Notes: generated by a model not told the origin, from the sequence alone. A stretch of 64,000 nucleotides of DNA from Saliterribacillus persicus (GCF_003337485.1 NZ_QPJJ01000007.1:1-64000), one strand, 5' to 3'; numbered from the stretch's first letter, positions 35,504 through 45,357 are shown. Made by a program: numbers and translations.

Positions 35504-36403
35504 ATGACGCTAAAATTAGATAATGTGACGAAAAAATTCGGATCATTTGCGGCAGTGGATCAGCTATCCTTAGAAATCCCAGATCAACAAATATTTGGGT
35601 TCTTAGGTGCCAATGGTGCTGGTAAAACGACAACATTCCGAATGATTCTTGGTCTCATTGATCAAACATCGGGATCGATATTATGGAATGGAGAGAAAAT
35701 TGATTACAGCAAGAGTGATATGATTGGTTATTTACCAGAAGAAAGAGGGTTGTATCCAAAATTAAAAGTACGCGATCAATTGATTTATTTAGGGAAGCTC
35801 CGTGGTATGAAAAAGCAAGAGGTCATTACGGAATTAAATGGTTGGTTAGAAAGGTTCAAAGTGCCTGACTATTTAGATAAAAAGATAGAAGAACTCTCAA
35901 AGGGTAATCAGCAAAAAATACAATTTATATCTGCGGTTATACATAAACCAAAACTACTCATCTTAGATGAACCGTTTTCTGGACTTGATCCGCTTAATGT
36001 TGAAATGTTAAAGCAAGCAGTCGTTGACTTGAAAAAGCAGGGTACGTCTATTGTGTTTTCCTCCCACCGGATGGAGCATGTGGAAGAACTATGTGAGTAT
36101 TTATGCATTTTGCAAAATGGAAAACCTGTGGTCCAAGGCGGCTTAAAGGAAATTAAGCGTTCGTTTGGGAAGAAGAACGTCATTATTCATGCTGATTTTG
36201 ATCTTGATTTTATCCAGAATATTTCTGGTGTAGTACGAGTAAAAAACTATCAAGATGGTATCACTTGTCAGGTCGAAAGTGAAGAAGTTGCTGGTCGATT
36301 ATTTGAATCCCTTCAAGGAAAAGGATTTGTGCGTAGATTCGAATTAGAAGAACCAAGTTTAAATGATATCTTTATCGAAAAGGCAGGTGAATCGTATGAA
36401 TAA
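35504..36403 (+). CDS. yhaQ: YhaQ, Nat-type ABC exporter ATPase
   Basis: A 299-residue ABC ATPase (B. subtilis YhaQ about 298). Walker A GANGAGKTT, signature ELSKGNQQKIQFISA, Walker B LLILDEPFSGLDP and the H-loop SSHRMEH are intact. The C-terminal 80 residues match the NatA-type regulatory tail. With YhaP it forms an exporter that resembles the NatAB sodium efflux system. Its stop overlaps the yhaP start. Confidence 0.92.
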   Translation: MTLKLDNVTKKFGSFAAVDQLSLEIPDQQIFGFLGANGAGKTTTFRMILGLIDQTSGSILWNGEKIDYSKSDMIGYLPEERGLYPKLKVRDQLIYLGKLRGMKKQEVITELNGWLERFKVPDYLDKKIEELSKGNQQKIQFISAVIHKPKLLILDEPFSGLDPLNVEMLKQAVVDLKKQGTSIVFSSHRMEHVEELCEYLCILQNGKPVVQGGLKEIKRSFGKKNVIIHADFDLDFIQNISGVVRVKNYQDGITCQVESEEVAGRLFESLQGKGFVRRFELEEPSLNDIFIEKAGESYE

Positions 36404-37664
36404 ATTTTTGATTGTATTACTTCATACTTATCTCAGTCGCATAAAATCGAAATCATTTGTGATTACTACAGCAATCTTTCTTGTATTTATTATTGCCCTA
36501 GCTAACATTCAATCGATTATGGAACTTTTTGATAATGAAGAAACGGATCGGATAGCGGTTATCGACGAAACGGAAGGTATAACTGAGCAAATCAATAACC
36601 AGTTAAGTTCAAATGAAAGCAGTATTGTGTTGGAAGAATTTAATGGTACGAAAGAAGAAGCAGAAGAAGCTGTACTTGAAGAGGAATTTCAAGGTGTTTT
36701 AACTGTTTCTGAGAATGAGGAAAACTTACCTGAAGCAGTTTATTCTTCAAATGCACAGACCAGTACTCGTATTGATGGTCAATTACGCATGCAACTGCAG
36801 CAAATTAAAGAGGCAATTGCGTTAAACCAAGCTGGAATTGATGCTGGAATCATGGAAGATATCTATGCTCCGGTTAATTTCGAAACAGAAATGATTAGCA
36901 GTGGAGAAGGTACTGGTGGAGAAATTAAAACGGAAGAAGAATTAAGTGGAGCACGCGGACTTGTTTACGTGATGTTATTTCTACTTTACTTTGCAGTTAT
37001 AACCTATGGAAATATGATAGCAATGGATATTGCGAATGAAAAATCATCACGCGTAATGGAAATATTAATTTCTAGCTCATCACCTGTTAGTCAAATGTTT
37101 GCTAAGATTTTAGGGATTGCATTACTTGGACTTACACAGGTTGGCTTATTTATAGTTGTTGGCTATTTCATGATACAGACGAAGAAGGATGAGCTAGTTG
37201 GTGGATTTTTTGAGTACTTTGGTTTGGCTGATGCATCACTGGCTACATTTATTTATGCGATCGTCTTCTTTTTACTCGGCTATTTATTATATGCTACCCT
37301 GTCAGCGATGCTTGGTTCATTAGTTAGCAGAATGGAAGATGTGCAGCAGTTGATGATGCCAGTTATCTTATTAATAGTAGCAGCCTTTATGGTTGCGATG
37401 ATAGGATTAAACATGCCTGAGTCATCTCTTATTACCATCACATCGTTTATTCCATTTTTCACACCAATGTCGATGTTTTTACGTGTAGGTATGTTGGAGG
37501 TGCCATTCTGGGAAGTTGGGCTAAGTATTGTTATTATGATCGCAACTATCCTTATATTAGCTTTTATTGGAGCGAGAGTTTATCGCGGTGGTGTATTAAT
37601 GTATGGAACATCCACTTCCTTAAAGGATTTCAAAAAAGCATTACAGCTTTCTAAAAAAGAATAG
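36396..37664 (+). CDS. yhaP: YhaP, NatB-type ABC exporter permease
   Basis: A 422-residue permease. ATG 36396 overlaps the yhaQ stop by 8 bases and follows an AGGTGA RBS. The first helix is about residues 18-38, then a 150-residue external domain, then five or more helices starting with GLVYVMLFLLYFAVITYGNM and NEKSSRVMEILISSSSPVSQ, an ABC2-type motif. Substrate unknown, sodium or drugs likely by analogy to NatB. Confidence 0.9.
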   Translation: MNKFLIVLLHTYLSRIKSKSFVITTAIFLVFIIALANIQSIMELFDNEETDRIAVIDETEGITEQINNQLSSNESSIVLEEFNGTKEEAEEAVLEEEFQGVLTVSENEENLPEAVYSSNAQTSTRIDGQLRMQLQQIKEAIALNQAGIDAGIMEDIYAPVNFETEMISSGEGTGGEIKTEEELSGARGLVYVMLFLLYFAVITYGNMIAMDIANEKSSRVMEILISSSSPVSQMFAKILGIALLGLTQVGLFIVVGYFMIQTKKDELVGGFFEYFGLADASLATFIYAIVFFLLGYLLYATLSAMLGSLVSRMEDVQQLMMPVILLIVAAFMVAMIGLNMPESSLITITSFIPFFTPMSMFLRVGMLEVPFWEVGLSIVIMIATILILAFIGARVYRGGVLMYGTSTSLKDFKKALQLSKKE

Positions 37665-37670
37665 GTATAT

Positions 37671-37710
37671 AAAACGTTTGGAGCCTAGCTTAAGGCTTCA
37701 AACGTTTTTT
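37671..37710 (+). terminator. Terminator of yhaQP
   Basis: AAACGTTTGGAGCC pairs with GGCTTCAAACGTTT, followed by a T run. Confidence 0.9.
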
Positions 37711-37867
37711 AGATTACACAATAGGAAAATATAAAGTTAACTGGGCTATAGTATAAGAAATCTAAGTCTTTCTAAATGAAAAATACCTTTATTAATAATC
37801 GAACGTGCATTCTATATAGAGCTTTGCTACAATTAGAATAGATCTTTTTTGAAAAAGGAGCAGGCAT

Positions 37868-39103
37868 ATGCAACCGAAGCTTACGTTTATACATAGTGCA
37901 GATTTACATTTAGATAGCCCTTTTAAGGGCGCAGAGAATTTACCGAGTAAGATGGTAGAAAGGCTTAGAGAGAGCACCTTTGTAGCCTATGAAAACTTAA
38001 TAGACAATGCTATTAATCATCAAGTGGATTTTGTCTTAATTGTTGGAGATATCTTTGACCAAGAAATACAAAGTATAAAAGCACATATCCAGTTATTAGA
38101 TGGTTTTAAAAAGTTAAAAAAGCATGATATTCAGGTTTATCTAAGCTTTGGAAATCATGATTTTGTTCGGGCACAGACATTTAAGCGTGATTATCCAGAT
38201 AATGTACACGTCTTTGAAAATAATCAGGTAGAAAGTAAAGTTTTTTATAAAAATAAACAGCCGGTGGCTACACTATACGGATTCAGTTATCAAGAGCAAG
38301 CAGAACGCAAAAATCGCACAGATGAATATGTTAGAAAAGGTGAATCGCACTTTCATATTGCAATGCTCCATGGTTCCATTGGAGATAAAGAAAATCAAGT
38401 GCATGCAAGTTATGCACCATTTCAATTGCAGGATCTCATTATGAAAAAATTTGATTATTGGGCATTAGGTCATATACATAAAAGAGAAGTAATAAAAACA
38501 GAACCATCTATTATCTATCCTGGCAATATACAGGGAAGGTCTATAAAAGAAGCAGATGAAAAAGGCGGATACTTAGTAGAATTGACTACTACTGAGACAA
38601 ACCTGACTTTTCTACCTTTTCAATCTATTCAATATAAAAAAGTAACACTTGAAGCAAACCATTATGATCATCTCCCAACCTTCACTAACGATATTCAAGA
38701 AAAATTAGAACAGGTATATCAAAACACAGGGAATTGTATTGTGGAGGTAGAATTAAAAAATCCAAATGAAGAAATAAAAGAATGGGATCATACCAATCAA
38801 TTGTTAGAAGTTCAAGAGTTAGTGAATGATCGACTAGAAGCTATGAATATAACTATTGCCTTATCAAAATTTCGAGTTTCCTACAATCCATCTGATGCTA
38901 TTGGAATGGAATCAGGTAATTTCTTTTTAATGGAGCTTTCAAAGCAATTTAAAAGCGGAGAAACTCTAGATGATATCCTAAACCCTTTATTAACACATCC
39001 AGTAGGTAGAAAATTTATAGAGCCATTTGATAGGGAGGCACAAGAAGAAATACAAGCAGAGGCGAGAGTTTTGTTGGAACAATTATTTCATGAAAAAGGC
39101 TAA
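37868..39103 (+). CDS. yhaO: YhaO, SbcD-like metallophosphoesterase
   Basis: A 411-residue calcineurin-type phosphoesterase (B. subtilis YhaO about 408). Metal-binding motifs are HSADLHLDSPF, IVGDIFDQ, SFGNHDF, MLHGS and GHIHKRE, all intact. It is the nuclease partner of the SMC-like YhaN, by analogy with SbcCD in DNA repair. An AAGGAG RBS precedes it, and yhaN starts 17 bases after its stop. Confidence 0.93.
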   Translation: MQPKLTFIHSADLHLDSPFKGAENLPSKMVERLRESTFVAYENLIDNAINHQVDFVLIVGDIFDQEIQSIKAHIQLLDGFKKLKKHDIQVYLSFGNHDFVRAQTFKRDYPDNVHVFENNQVESKVFYKNKQPVATLYGFSYQEQAERKNRTDEYVRKGESHFHIAMLHGSIGDKENQVHASYAPFQLQDLIMKKFDYWALGHIHKREVIKTEPSIIYPGNIQGRSIKEADEKGGYLVELTTTETNLTFLPFQSIQYKKVTLEANHYDHLPTFTNDIQEKLEQVYQNTGNCIVEVELKNPNEEIKEWDHTNQLLEVQELVNDRLEAMNITIALSKFRVSYNPSDAIGMESGNFFLMELSKQFKSGETLDDILNPLLTHPVGRKFIEPFDREAQEEIQAEARVLLEQLFHEKG

Positions 39104-39120
39104 AGAGAGGAGGGGTATCG

Positions 39121-42048
39121 ATGCGAATAGAAGCAGCTGAGATATATGGATTTGGAAAGTGGCAAGATAAAACGTTTGATTTTGAAAATGAAAATTTCAT
39201 TTCGATTATTGGAGATAATGAAGCGGGAAAATCTACGATACAGAACTTTTTCTTATTTATATTATTTGGTATGAGTCCAAAACAAAGAGAAAAGTATTTA
39301 CCGAAAAAGGGCGGGCGAATGGGTGGTAAATTAGTTGTTTCTGAAATTATTTCCACCCCAATTACAATAGAAAGATTACATGATAGATACGCTGCAGCAG
39401 CGAAAATATACCTCGCAAACGGGGAAGTGAAAGATGAAGAATGGTTAAAGGTAAAGCTAGCTGGTTTAAATGCAGATAATTATCGTGCTATTTATAGTTT
39501 CGATGCCAAGGCGTTACTGAAACTTCCTGATATGCGTGCAAAAGAACTAAATGAAGTCCTTCTCGGTGTAGGGATGACAGGCAGTGACTATATATATCAA
39601 ATTGAAAAAAACTTAACACAAGCGGTAGCAGATAAATTTAAACCAAGTGGAAAAAAGCCATCTTTAAACCAAGCATTTGAAGACCTTCAAAAGAAAAAAG
39701 AGAAGCTCATGCAGCTCGAAGCAGAAGAAAATGATTATCAAAAAGAAATTGCTGCTAAGAATGAAGCAAATCAAAAGTTAAATGAACTTGAGCAAAGAAT
39801 TCGTACAGAAAAAGAAACGAAAGAACATACAGAATTAAAAAAAGCCTATTATGAAAATATCGAGACATTTCATGTGCTTAGCAAGCGATTAGAAGGATTA
39901 GATAGAGAGAATAAAATACCAGCACATGCGAAAGAGACGTATGATGAATACCATCAGATGTTAATGCCTTTAAAAAGTGAACAATCTGTATTAGAAGAAA
40001 ACTACAAAAAATTAAAAGAAAAGAAAAAAGAGCTAGAAGAGAAATTTCTATCAGATACGGAATTTAGACAATTAGAAAATGCAATGGGAAATGTAACAGA
40101 TATAAAAAGGATGGAGGAAGAAGAAGAAAGACTTCAAACTCGTATCGATCAGCTTTTATTAAAGCAGGAGTATGCATTAGATTCTTTGCAAATTAAATTG
40201 TCAGCTTCTGATCTGGAAACATTAGAGCTTCCCTTTCATATTGAATCACTCTGGAGTGAATTGGTGAAGAATAAAGAAAAATGGGAGTTAGAAAAAAACT
40301 ATATTCAAAACGAGATGAAAACATTAGAAATGGAAAAAAAGGCAGTAAAAGACCGTTTAACACAATTCAATATTGATGAAGAACGGGTAAAGGAAATTGG
40401 TGAAATAGAAAATAGATTAGAACAACATAAAGAACAGGAAGAGGCACTTAGCTTAAAAGCTCACTTAATGGATTTAGATAAAAAAGGTAAAAATGAAGAA
40501 CAAAAAACAAAGATGGTTCTTTGGATATCTTTTATAATGGCTGGTGTATTAAGTTTGATGTACATTGCTTTGGATAAGTTTGTGCTCCTAATTGCTGCAT
40601 TTCTTTTATTCTTAAGTGGCGCGATGTATTTTATTCACTGGAATTCCTCGAAAAATGTAAGAAAAAAGCTTGTTAATTTACCTTCTGGAGACGCTGTAAA
40701 TTTATCTGAGCAAGAGAAGGCTGAATTGGAGAAAAAAATAGCTTCCTATAAAGAGGATAAAGAACAACAGAGTTCGTTAGAAAAAGAATTAAAGTCTATT
40801 AATATGGAGTTACTTAAATTAAAAGAACGGGATTCATTTACCGAAGAACAGTTAGAAAATGTACAGTTAAAAGTTAAGGAACAGATTGAACAGTTTCCCT
40901 TTTTACAAACAATCGAGCTCAGCTATTGGCCAAAAGTCATTCATGCTTTACTTCCTCTGCAAGAAAGAATGAGAGAAATAAGTGAAGTGAAAATTGATAA
41001 AAGAGACCTAACTCACCAAAAAGCAGATGTAAATGAAAGGATAGAGAAATTTTTAAATAACATAACTGCAATATCACCTACTTCAGATAGGATGACGAAA
41101 GAGGCTTTATCTCAATATTATGAAGAAAGTGTAGTAGTAAGAAGAGAGCTTCATCAATTGGATAACCAGCTAGTGGACCTTGATAAGAAATTAAGAGACA
41201 TTGTTACAAAGCAAAACCCTTATCAGAATGCTATTACAGATTTGTTTAAAGAAACCGGTGTAAATTCTGAGTCGGAATTTCTGGAAACGGTGGATTACCA
41301 TGATAAAGTTCAAAAGCTTAAAGAAGAACGAGAGACACTTCATTTTCAATTAAGTACATGGTTAACGCAAGAAGAATTGGTGCAAATCTCAAAGGGTGAT
41401 TACGCAAATTTAACTATTTTAAAAAATCAATTAGAGGAAACAGAAACCATACTTAGTCAATTAGCAGAGGAAGCGGATAAATTAAGACAGAGGATTGCTA
41501 CACATGAGATGCGGATAAAACAATTGGAGGAAAGCGAGTATTACTCTACTTTTAAACACGATTATCTCCAGCAGTTAGAAAAATTGCAAGAACAAGCTAA
41601 AGAATGGGCGGTTTATCAAGTTGCCTTGAATAAATTACAGCAAACAAAAGAATTTTTTCAAGAAAAATATATCCCTGATATTTTCGAAAAAGCGAGTACC
41701 TGGCTTCAGGAACTGACATATCAAAATCACGAAGCTATATTTCCTCCAAGTGATAAAATAGGAATTCGAGTAAAAGCGGGTGATGGGACCCTCTTTGAAA
41801 TTGATGAATTATCCCAAGCTACAATGGATCAGGTGTATATTGCGTTGCGGTTTGCCTTAAGTGAAGTGATGCAGACAGAACAAGCATATCCATTTATAAT
41901 CGATGATGGCTTTGTGCATTTTGATCCAATTAGGCATAAAAAGATAATTCAGTTATTAAAAAAGCTCTCAGCTAAACAGCAAATATTTTATTTTAGTACT
42001 TCTCTAAAAGAAGAAGCGGGTTATGCTGTTTATTTATCCAATAAGTAA
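39121..42048 (+). CDS. yhaN: YhaN, SbcC-like ATPase with membrane hairpin
   Basis: A 975-residue SMC/Rad50-like protein (B. subtilis YhaN about 963). Walker A GDNEAGKST lies at about residues 32-40 and the Walker B-like YPFIIDDGFVHFD about 50 residues before the C-terminus. Between them are two long coiled coils. Midway, at about residues 464-506, a very hydrophobic pair of segments (WISFIMAGVLSLMYIAL and LLIAAFLLFLSGAMYF) sits at the tip of the coiled coil. This suggests membrane attachment, unlike ordinary SbcC with a zinc hook. It acts with YhaO. Confidence 0.92.
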   Translation: MRIEAAEIYGFGKWQDKTFDFENENFISIIGDNEAGKSTIQNFFLFILFGMSPKQREKYLPKKGGRMGGKLVVSEIISTPITIERLHDRYAAAAKIYLANGEVKDEEWLKVKLAGLNADNYRAIYSFDAKALLKLPDMRAKELNEVLLGVGMTGSDYIYQIEKNLTQAVADKFKPSGKKPSLNQAFEDLQKKKEKLMQLEAEENDYQKEIAAKNEANQKLNELEQRIRTEKETKEHTELKKAYYENIETFHVLSKRLEGLDRENKIPAHAKETYDEYHQMLMPLKSEQSVLEENYKKLKEKKKELEEKFLSDTEFRQLENAMGNVTDIKRMEEEEERLQTRIDQLLLKQEYALDSLQIKLSASDLETLELPFHIESLWSELVKNKEKWELEKNYIQNEMKTLEMEKKAVKDRLTQFNIDEERVKEIGEIENRLEQHKEQEEALSLKAHLMDLDKKGKNEEQKTKMVLWISFIMAGVLSLMYIALDKFVLLIAAFLLFLSGAMYFIHWNSSKNVRKKLVNLPSGDAVNLSEQEKAELEKKIASYKEDKEQQSSLEKELKSINMELLKLKERDSFTEEQLENVQLKVKEQIEQFPFLQTIELSYWPKVIHALLPLQERMREISEVKIDKRDLTHQKADVNERIEKFLNNITAISPTSDRMTKEALSQYYEESVVVRRELHQLDNQLVDLDKKLRDIVTKQNPYQNAITDLFKETGVNSESEFLETVDYHDKVQKLKEERETLHFQLSTWLTQEELVQISKGDYANLTILKNQLEETETILSQLAEEADKLRQRIATHEMRIKQLEESEYYSTFKHDYLQQLEKLQEQAKEWAVYQVALNKLQQTKEFFQEKYIPDIFEKASTWLQELTYQNHEAIFPPSDKIGIRVKAGDGTLFEIDELSQATMDQVYIALRFALSEVMQTEQAYPFIIDDGFVHFDPIRHKKIIQLLKKLSAKQQIFYFSTSLKEEAGYAVYLSNK

Positions 42049-42073
42049 ATGGGTATATTAAATTCTAAATCTA

Positions 42074-42137
42074 AAAAAACAGAATTTTCCTTTTGCAGTT
42101 ATTAGTTAAACACTTTTAAAAGGAAAATTCTGTTTTT
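42074..42137. terminator. Strong bidirectional terminator
   Basis: AAAACAGAATTTTCCTTTT pairs with AAAAGGAAAATTCTGTTTT around a 24-base loop, with T and A runs on either side. It separates yhaN from the convergent yhaM-like gene. Confidence 0.85.
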
Positions 42138-42210
42138 AAATTTAAACCGTTATTTAATATGTGCTAAAAAAGAGAGAAATTAATTATTAATAAATAATCT
42201 CTATATAAGA

Positions 42211-43431
42211 CTACTTCACTTCTTCCGTGTTTTCATAACGACTGTCTAAAAAATCAACCAGGTGGATAAGGTAGCCTTCCATTGATTGAGGTTGTCTGAC
42301 TGCAGCACCCCATTCAGGTAATCCGTGATGGCAAAGAATATTGTGTGACATATGGTGGATATCTAATGCGGACACTTCTATTTTGTAATCATCGATAATT
42401 TTTGTTAGTAAAAGTACCCCGTATGGAATATGCCCTATCATTACTCCTAATGGATCCATCGCTATACCTGCTTGTTTGGTAGAAACTTCATTGAAATCAG
42501 CAGTGGGATATAAATATGAAAAACTATCCTGTGTTTTACCTGCATGATCATATTCCATTAATTTACCAATGTCATGAAATAGGATACTTGTGATCAGCCG
42601 ATCATAATTTGGTACATCCTCTTTATGCAGCATCATACCTTGTAGCATACGATAAAAGTGATCTATGGTATCTTTCCACACGAGTCGTGGTCTTTCTTCC
42701 TCTTTTTTAAAAGACTCCCACAGCTCCTGTTTATACTGTTTCTCTACTACTAAAATTAATTTCATCATTCCTTGATACGGATCAACTTCAAATTTCAATA
42801 AATACCTAGCAAAACGCATTAACCCAACCGTATGCTTAAGAAGCCCACCCAAATAATTGTGATGAAATCCTTTCGCTGCTGGTCGAATCGAAAATTGCGT
42901 CCAGAATTTTTCCATGCTTTTATAGGCAATTTCCCGGTAAGGTGAAGATAATTCATCAATGTAGCTGAATAGTTCGATAGTGAATTCACGAATATCTTGT
43001 TTCGTATAAGCCAGTAAAGAAAAAGGATTGATATCATCGTAACAAGGTGTAAGGCGATTGACTGTTAAGCTTTTAAACCCATTGAATTCATCAACAAATG
43101 CCTCAATATCAAAAATGCCATGCTCTTCTAGAAGTGGCACGTTTTTCTCCACAGCACCTTGGTTATCCCACATTTTTGCGGAAATAGTCCCATTTTGGTT
43201 GCTGAATGTCATTTTCAAAAATTGTTTATCTGTTTTTGTTCGTTTTGTTTCAAAGTCACTAAGTAATACTCTTGTTTTTACTGTATGGCCTTTTTCAGCC
43301 TGCTCTAAGTCAAAGCCTTCCTCGCTAGATGGAAGTGTTGGTACTGGGAATTTTTGAAGGATATCTTGAATGAAGTCATCTGTTGCCTCATATTCTACAG
43401 GGATCATTTGATAAAAGTAATCTGTTTTCAT
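42211..43431 (-). CDS. YhaM-like OB-fold plus HD-domain nuclease, extended
   Basis: A 406-residue protein. An OB-fold is visible at about 55-125 (LLSDFETKRTKTDKQFLKMT ... MWDN). An HD domain follows, with FHHNYLGGLLKHTVG near 190 and ILFHDIGKLMEYD near 290, and further histidines near HHMSHNILCHHG. This is the layout of YhaM, the 3'-5' exoribonuclease of Bacillus. It is about 90 residues longer, with an N-terminal extension and a long insert between the first His and the HD pair. It is therefore an orthologue with additions or a diverged paralogue. It lies on the minus strand, convergent to yhaN; I recall yhaM following yhaN in the same direction in B. subtilis. Confidence 0.8.
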   Translation of the reverse strand: MKTDYFYQMIPVEYEATDDFIQDILQKFPVPTLPSSEEGFDLEQAEKGHTVKTRVLLSDFETKRTKTDKQFLKMTFSNQNGTISAKMWDNQGAVEKNVPLLEEHGIFDIEAFVDEFNGFKSLTVNRLTPCYDDINPFSLLAYTKQDIREFTIELFSYIDELSSPYREIAYKSMEKFWTQFSIRPAAKGFHHNYLGGLLKHTVGLMRFARYLLKFEVDPYQGMMKLILVVEKQYKQELWESFKKEEERPRLVWKDTIDHFYRMLQGMMLHKEDVPNYDRLITSILFHDIGKLMEYDHAGKTQDSFSYLYPTADFNEVSTKQAGIAMDPLGVMIGHIPYGVLLLTKIIDDYKIEVSALDIHHMSHNILCHHGLPEWGAAVRQPQSMEGYLIHLVDFLDSRYENTEEVK

Positions 43432-43518
43432 CGTAATTATTCAGCTCCAATAGTAAACACGTTATTTTCCTTTATGATAACAAAAAATATGCTATTTTGA
43501 TATGTGAATGATAAAGAA

Positions 43519-43550
43519 GAAAAAACCATACCGCTGAAGCGATATGGTTT
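43519..43550 (-). terminator. Terminator of prsA
   Basis: On the minus strand AACCATATCGC pairs with GCGGTATGGTT and is followed by six Ts. Confidence 0.85.
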
Positions 43551-43558
43551 AGATGAAT

Positions 43559-44506
43559 TTACTCTTGTGTTTCAGTTTCTTCTTCAGCTGCCGGTTCTTC
43601 CGCTTCATCTTCTGTTACGGGTTCTTCGGTTACTCCTTCTGTTGGAGCTTCTGGTTGTTCAAATAAATCTTTAAATTCTTCAATCTTTACATCAATTTCA
43701 GCACTTTCCATTAATTCTTGTAATTTAGCTTGTGCTGCCGTTTGATCAATTTTAGTTTGTGCAATTTCTTTTCTAATTTCTTCTTTAACATCTTCTAATG
43801 GTTCAACATCTTCCGCTTCTACACGGTCTGTTACTTTGATGATATGGTACCCATAATCTGTTTGAACAGGCTCACTCACTTCACCAATTTCTAATGCATA
43901 AGCAGCCTCTTCGAACTCAGGAACCATGCTACCAGCGCTAAATTGTTCTAAATTACCGCCATTAGCAGCTGAAGCTGTATCTGTAGAAAATTCTTCAGCT
44001 AGAGTTGCGAAGTCTTCACCACTTTCAATCTTTTCCATGACTTCATTAGCAGTCGCTTCATCTTCCACTAGGATATGACTAGCAACTAAATCTGTTTGCA
44101 TACGCTCGTAACGATTTTCAATCTCTTCATCTGTCACTTCAATATCTTCTGTTACTGCTTTTTCTTGAAGTAAGTTAATTCTTAAATCTTCTTTGAATGC
44201 TTCTTCATCTTCGTAGCCACTTTGAGCTAATACACTTTCCCATTGCTCGCCATATTGTTCTTTGAAGGTTTCAATCTCTTGATCCACTTCTTCGTCAGAA
44301 ACGTCGTAATTATTCTCTAAAATAGTTTTTAAAACCATTTGTTGTAATACTTCACTTCCGCTCGTGCTTTTTAATTCATTATAAAATTCTTCTTTCGTAA
44401 TATCACCTGAACCAGTCTCTACTACTGTTTCCGGATCATCTGATGAACATGCTGATAGTGTTAATACTCCAGCAGCAATTGTTGTAGCTAGTACAAATTT
44501 TCTCAT
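43559..44506 (-). CDS. prsA: PrsA foldase lipoprotein
   Basis: A 315-residue lipoprotein with lipobox LTLSAC (Cys20), an N-terminal SurA-like helical domain and a parvulin peptidyl-prolyl isomerase domain (about 140-235; VASHILVEDEATANEVMEKI, GGNLEQFSAGSMVPEFEEAA, YGYHIIKV). It helps fold secreted proteins outside the membrane. The C-terminal 40 residues are an acidic Glu/Pro/Thr tail. ATG 44506 follows AGGAGTG; the longer frame has a TTG without RBS. B. subtilis PrsA has 292 residues. Confidence 0.95.
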   Translation of the reverse strand: MRKFVLATTIAAGVLTLSACSSDDPETVVETGSGDITKEEFYNELKSTSGSEVLQQMVLKTILENNYDVSDEEVDQEIETFKEQYGEQWESVLAQSGYEDEEAFKEDLRINLLQEKAVTEDIEVTDEEIENRYERMQTDLVASHILVEDEATANEVMEKIESGEDFATLAEEFSTDTASAANGGNLEQFSAGSMVPEFEEAAYALEIGEVSEPVQTDYGYHIIKVTDRVEAEDVEPLEDVKEEIRKEIAQTKIDQTAAQAKLQELMESAEIDVKIEEFKDLFEQPEAPTEGVTEEPVTEDEAEEPAAEEETETQE

Positions 44507-44658
44507 GATACAATACACTCCTAATCCATATTTCAATTTCAATTTTTAACTCTTGCAATAATATACCACATATTATGCTTAAAAAAATAGTCATCCGTGA
44601 TAATTACATGGTTTTTACATAAAATCGCACACCAGCCTAGTCGCCTCGATTTTTTGTG

Positions 44659-44667
44659 CATATACTA
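44659..44667 (+). promoter_or_regulatory. Candidate sporulation sigma -10 box
   Basis: CATATACTA matches the sigma-K -10 pattern CATAnnnTA and is identical to the box before spoVR. It lies 27 bases before the second yjcZ-like start. No clear -35 element was seen. Confidence 0.35.
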
Positions 44668-44694
44668 CCTTAAATAAGACTAGGAGGTGAAAGT

Positions 44695-44778
44695 ATGGGC
44701 GCATCTTATGGTGGAGGCTTTGCTTTAATCGTAGTGTTATTCATCTTGTTAATTATCGTCGGCGCAGCTTGGCTGTAA
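44695..44778 (+). CDS. YjcZ family sporulation mini-protein (second copy)
   Basis: A 27-residue protein, MGASYGGG then FALIVVLFILLIIVGAAWL, nearly identical in its helix to the copy at 22048-22149. TAGGAGGTG lies 7 bases upstream, and a terminator follows. It reads on the opposite strand to its neighbours prsA and the 59-residue gene, so it is an independent unit. Confidence 0.9.
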   Translation: MGASYGGGFALIVVLFILLIIVGAAWL

Positions 44779-44814
44779 GAAACTTCTGGTCACGATAACC
44801 AAAACAGTATGGAA

Positions 44815-44853
44815 GAAAGCCACAAATGTCTCTAATAGACTTTGTGGCTTTTG
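44815..44853 (+). terminator. Terminator of the second yjcZ-like gene
   Basis: AAAGCCACAAA at 44816-44826 pairs with TTTGTGGCTTT at 44841-44851. Confidence 0.8.
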
Positions 44854-45019
44854 TCATTAAAAAATAATAAGATGAGGTATATCTTATAAAGCCTATTAGT
44901 GTAAGAATAAATTAGACTCATTTAATATGTATTCTAGCTAATAACATTTATAATCCTCATTAAATATTCTCCAAAATAACTGTATATATGTCTCGCTTGA
45001 TCTAGCCTATATCAGAGTA

Positions 45020-45199
45020 TTATGTATAAATTATTTCAACATAGGATGAAATAAGTAAAATTAAAATTAATATATTGATCGTTCGAAACACATTTGGTTG
45101 TTTTTCTTGAGACATTTCAGTTTGTACACAAAGTTTATAGGTCAATGAATTAAATACAAAAAGTATAAACAATGAAAAAAGTGAAAATAAAATTGCCAT
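45020..45199 (-). CDS. 59-residue two-helix membrane protein
   Basis: The minus-strand frame from ATG 45199 has a near-perfect RBS (AAAGGAGGTAAG) 5 bases upstream. The product begins MAILFSLFSLFILFVFNS, has a polar loop (YKLCVQTEMSQEKQPNVF) and a second hydrophobic segment (INILILILLISSYVEI). Both helices and the RBS make it a credible gene. Its place after prsA recalls yhaL of B. subtilis, but I see no sequence likeness. Function unknown. Confidence 0.7.
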   Translation of the reverse strand: MAILFSLFSLFILFVFNSLTYKLCVQTEMSQEKQPNVFRTINILILILLISSYVEIIYT

Positions 45200-45357
45200 T
45201 AGTCTTACCTCCTTTAACCTATGGAACTACTTTAACAAAAAATTAAGTCTTTGAACAGTTATTTATGTTTCATTAGTAAAAAAATTCCATGATAAATCAA
45301 TAATAATTGTGTTTTAAAATAAATGCTATTGTCCGTTTATCAAGACAATGTTAGTGC

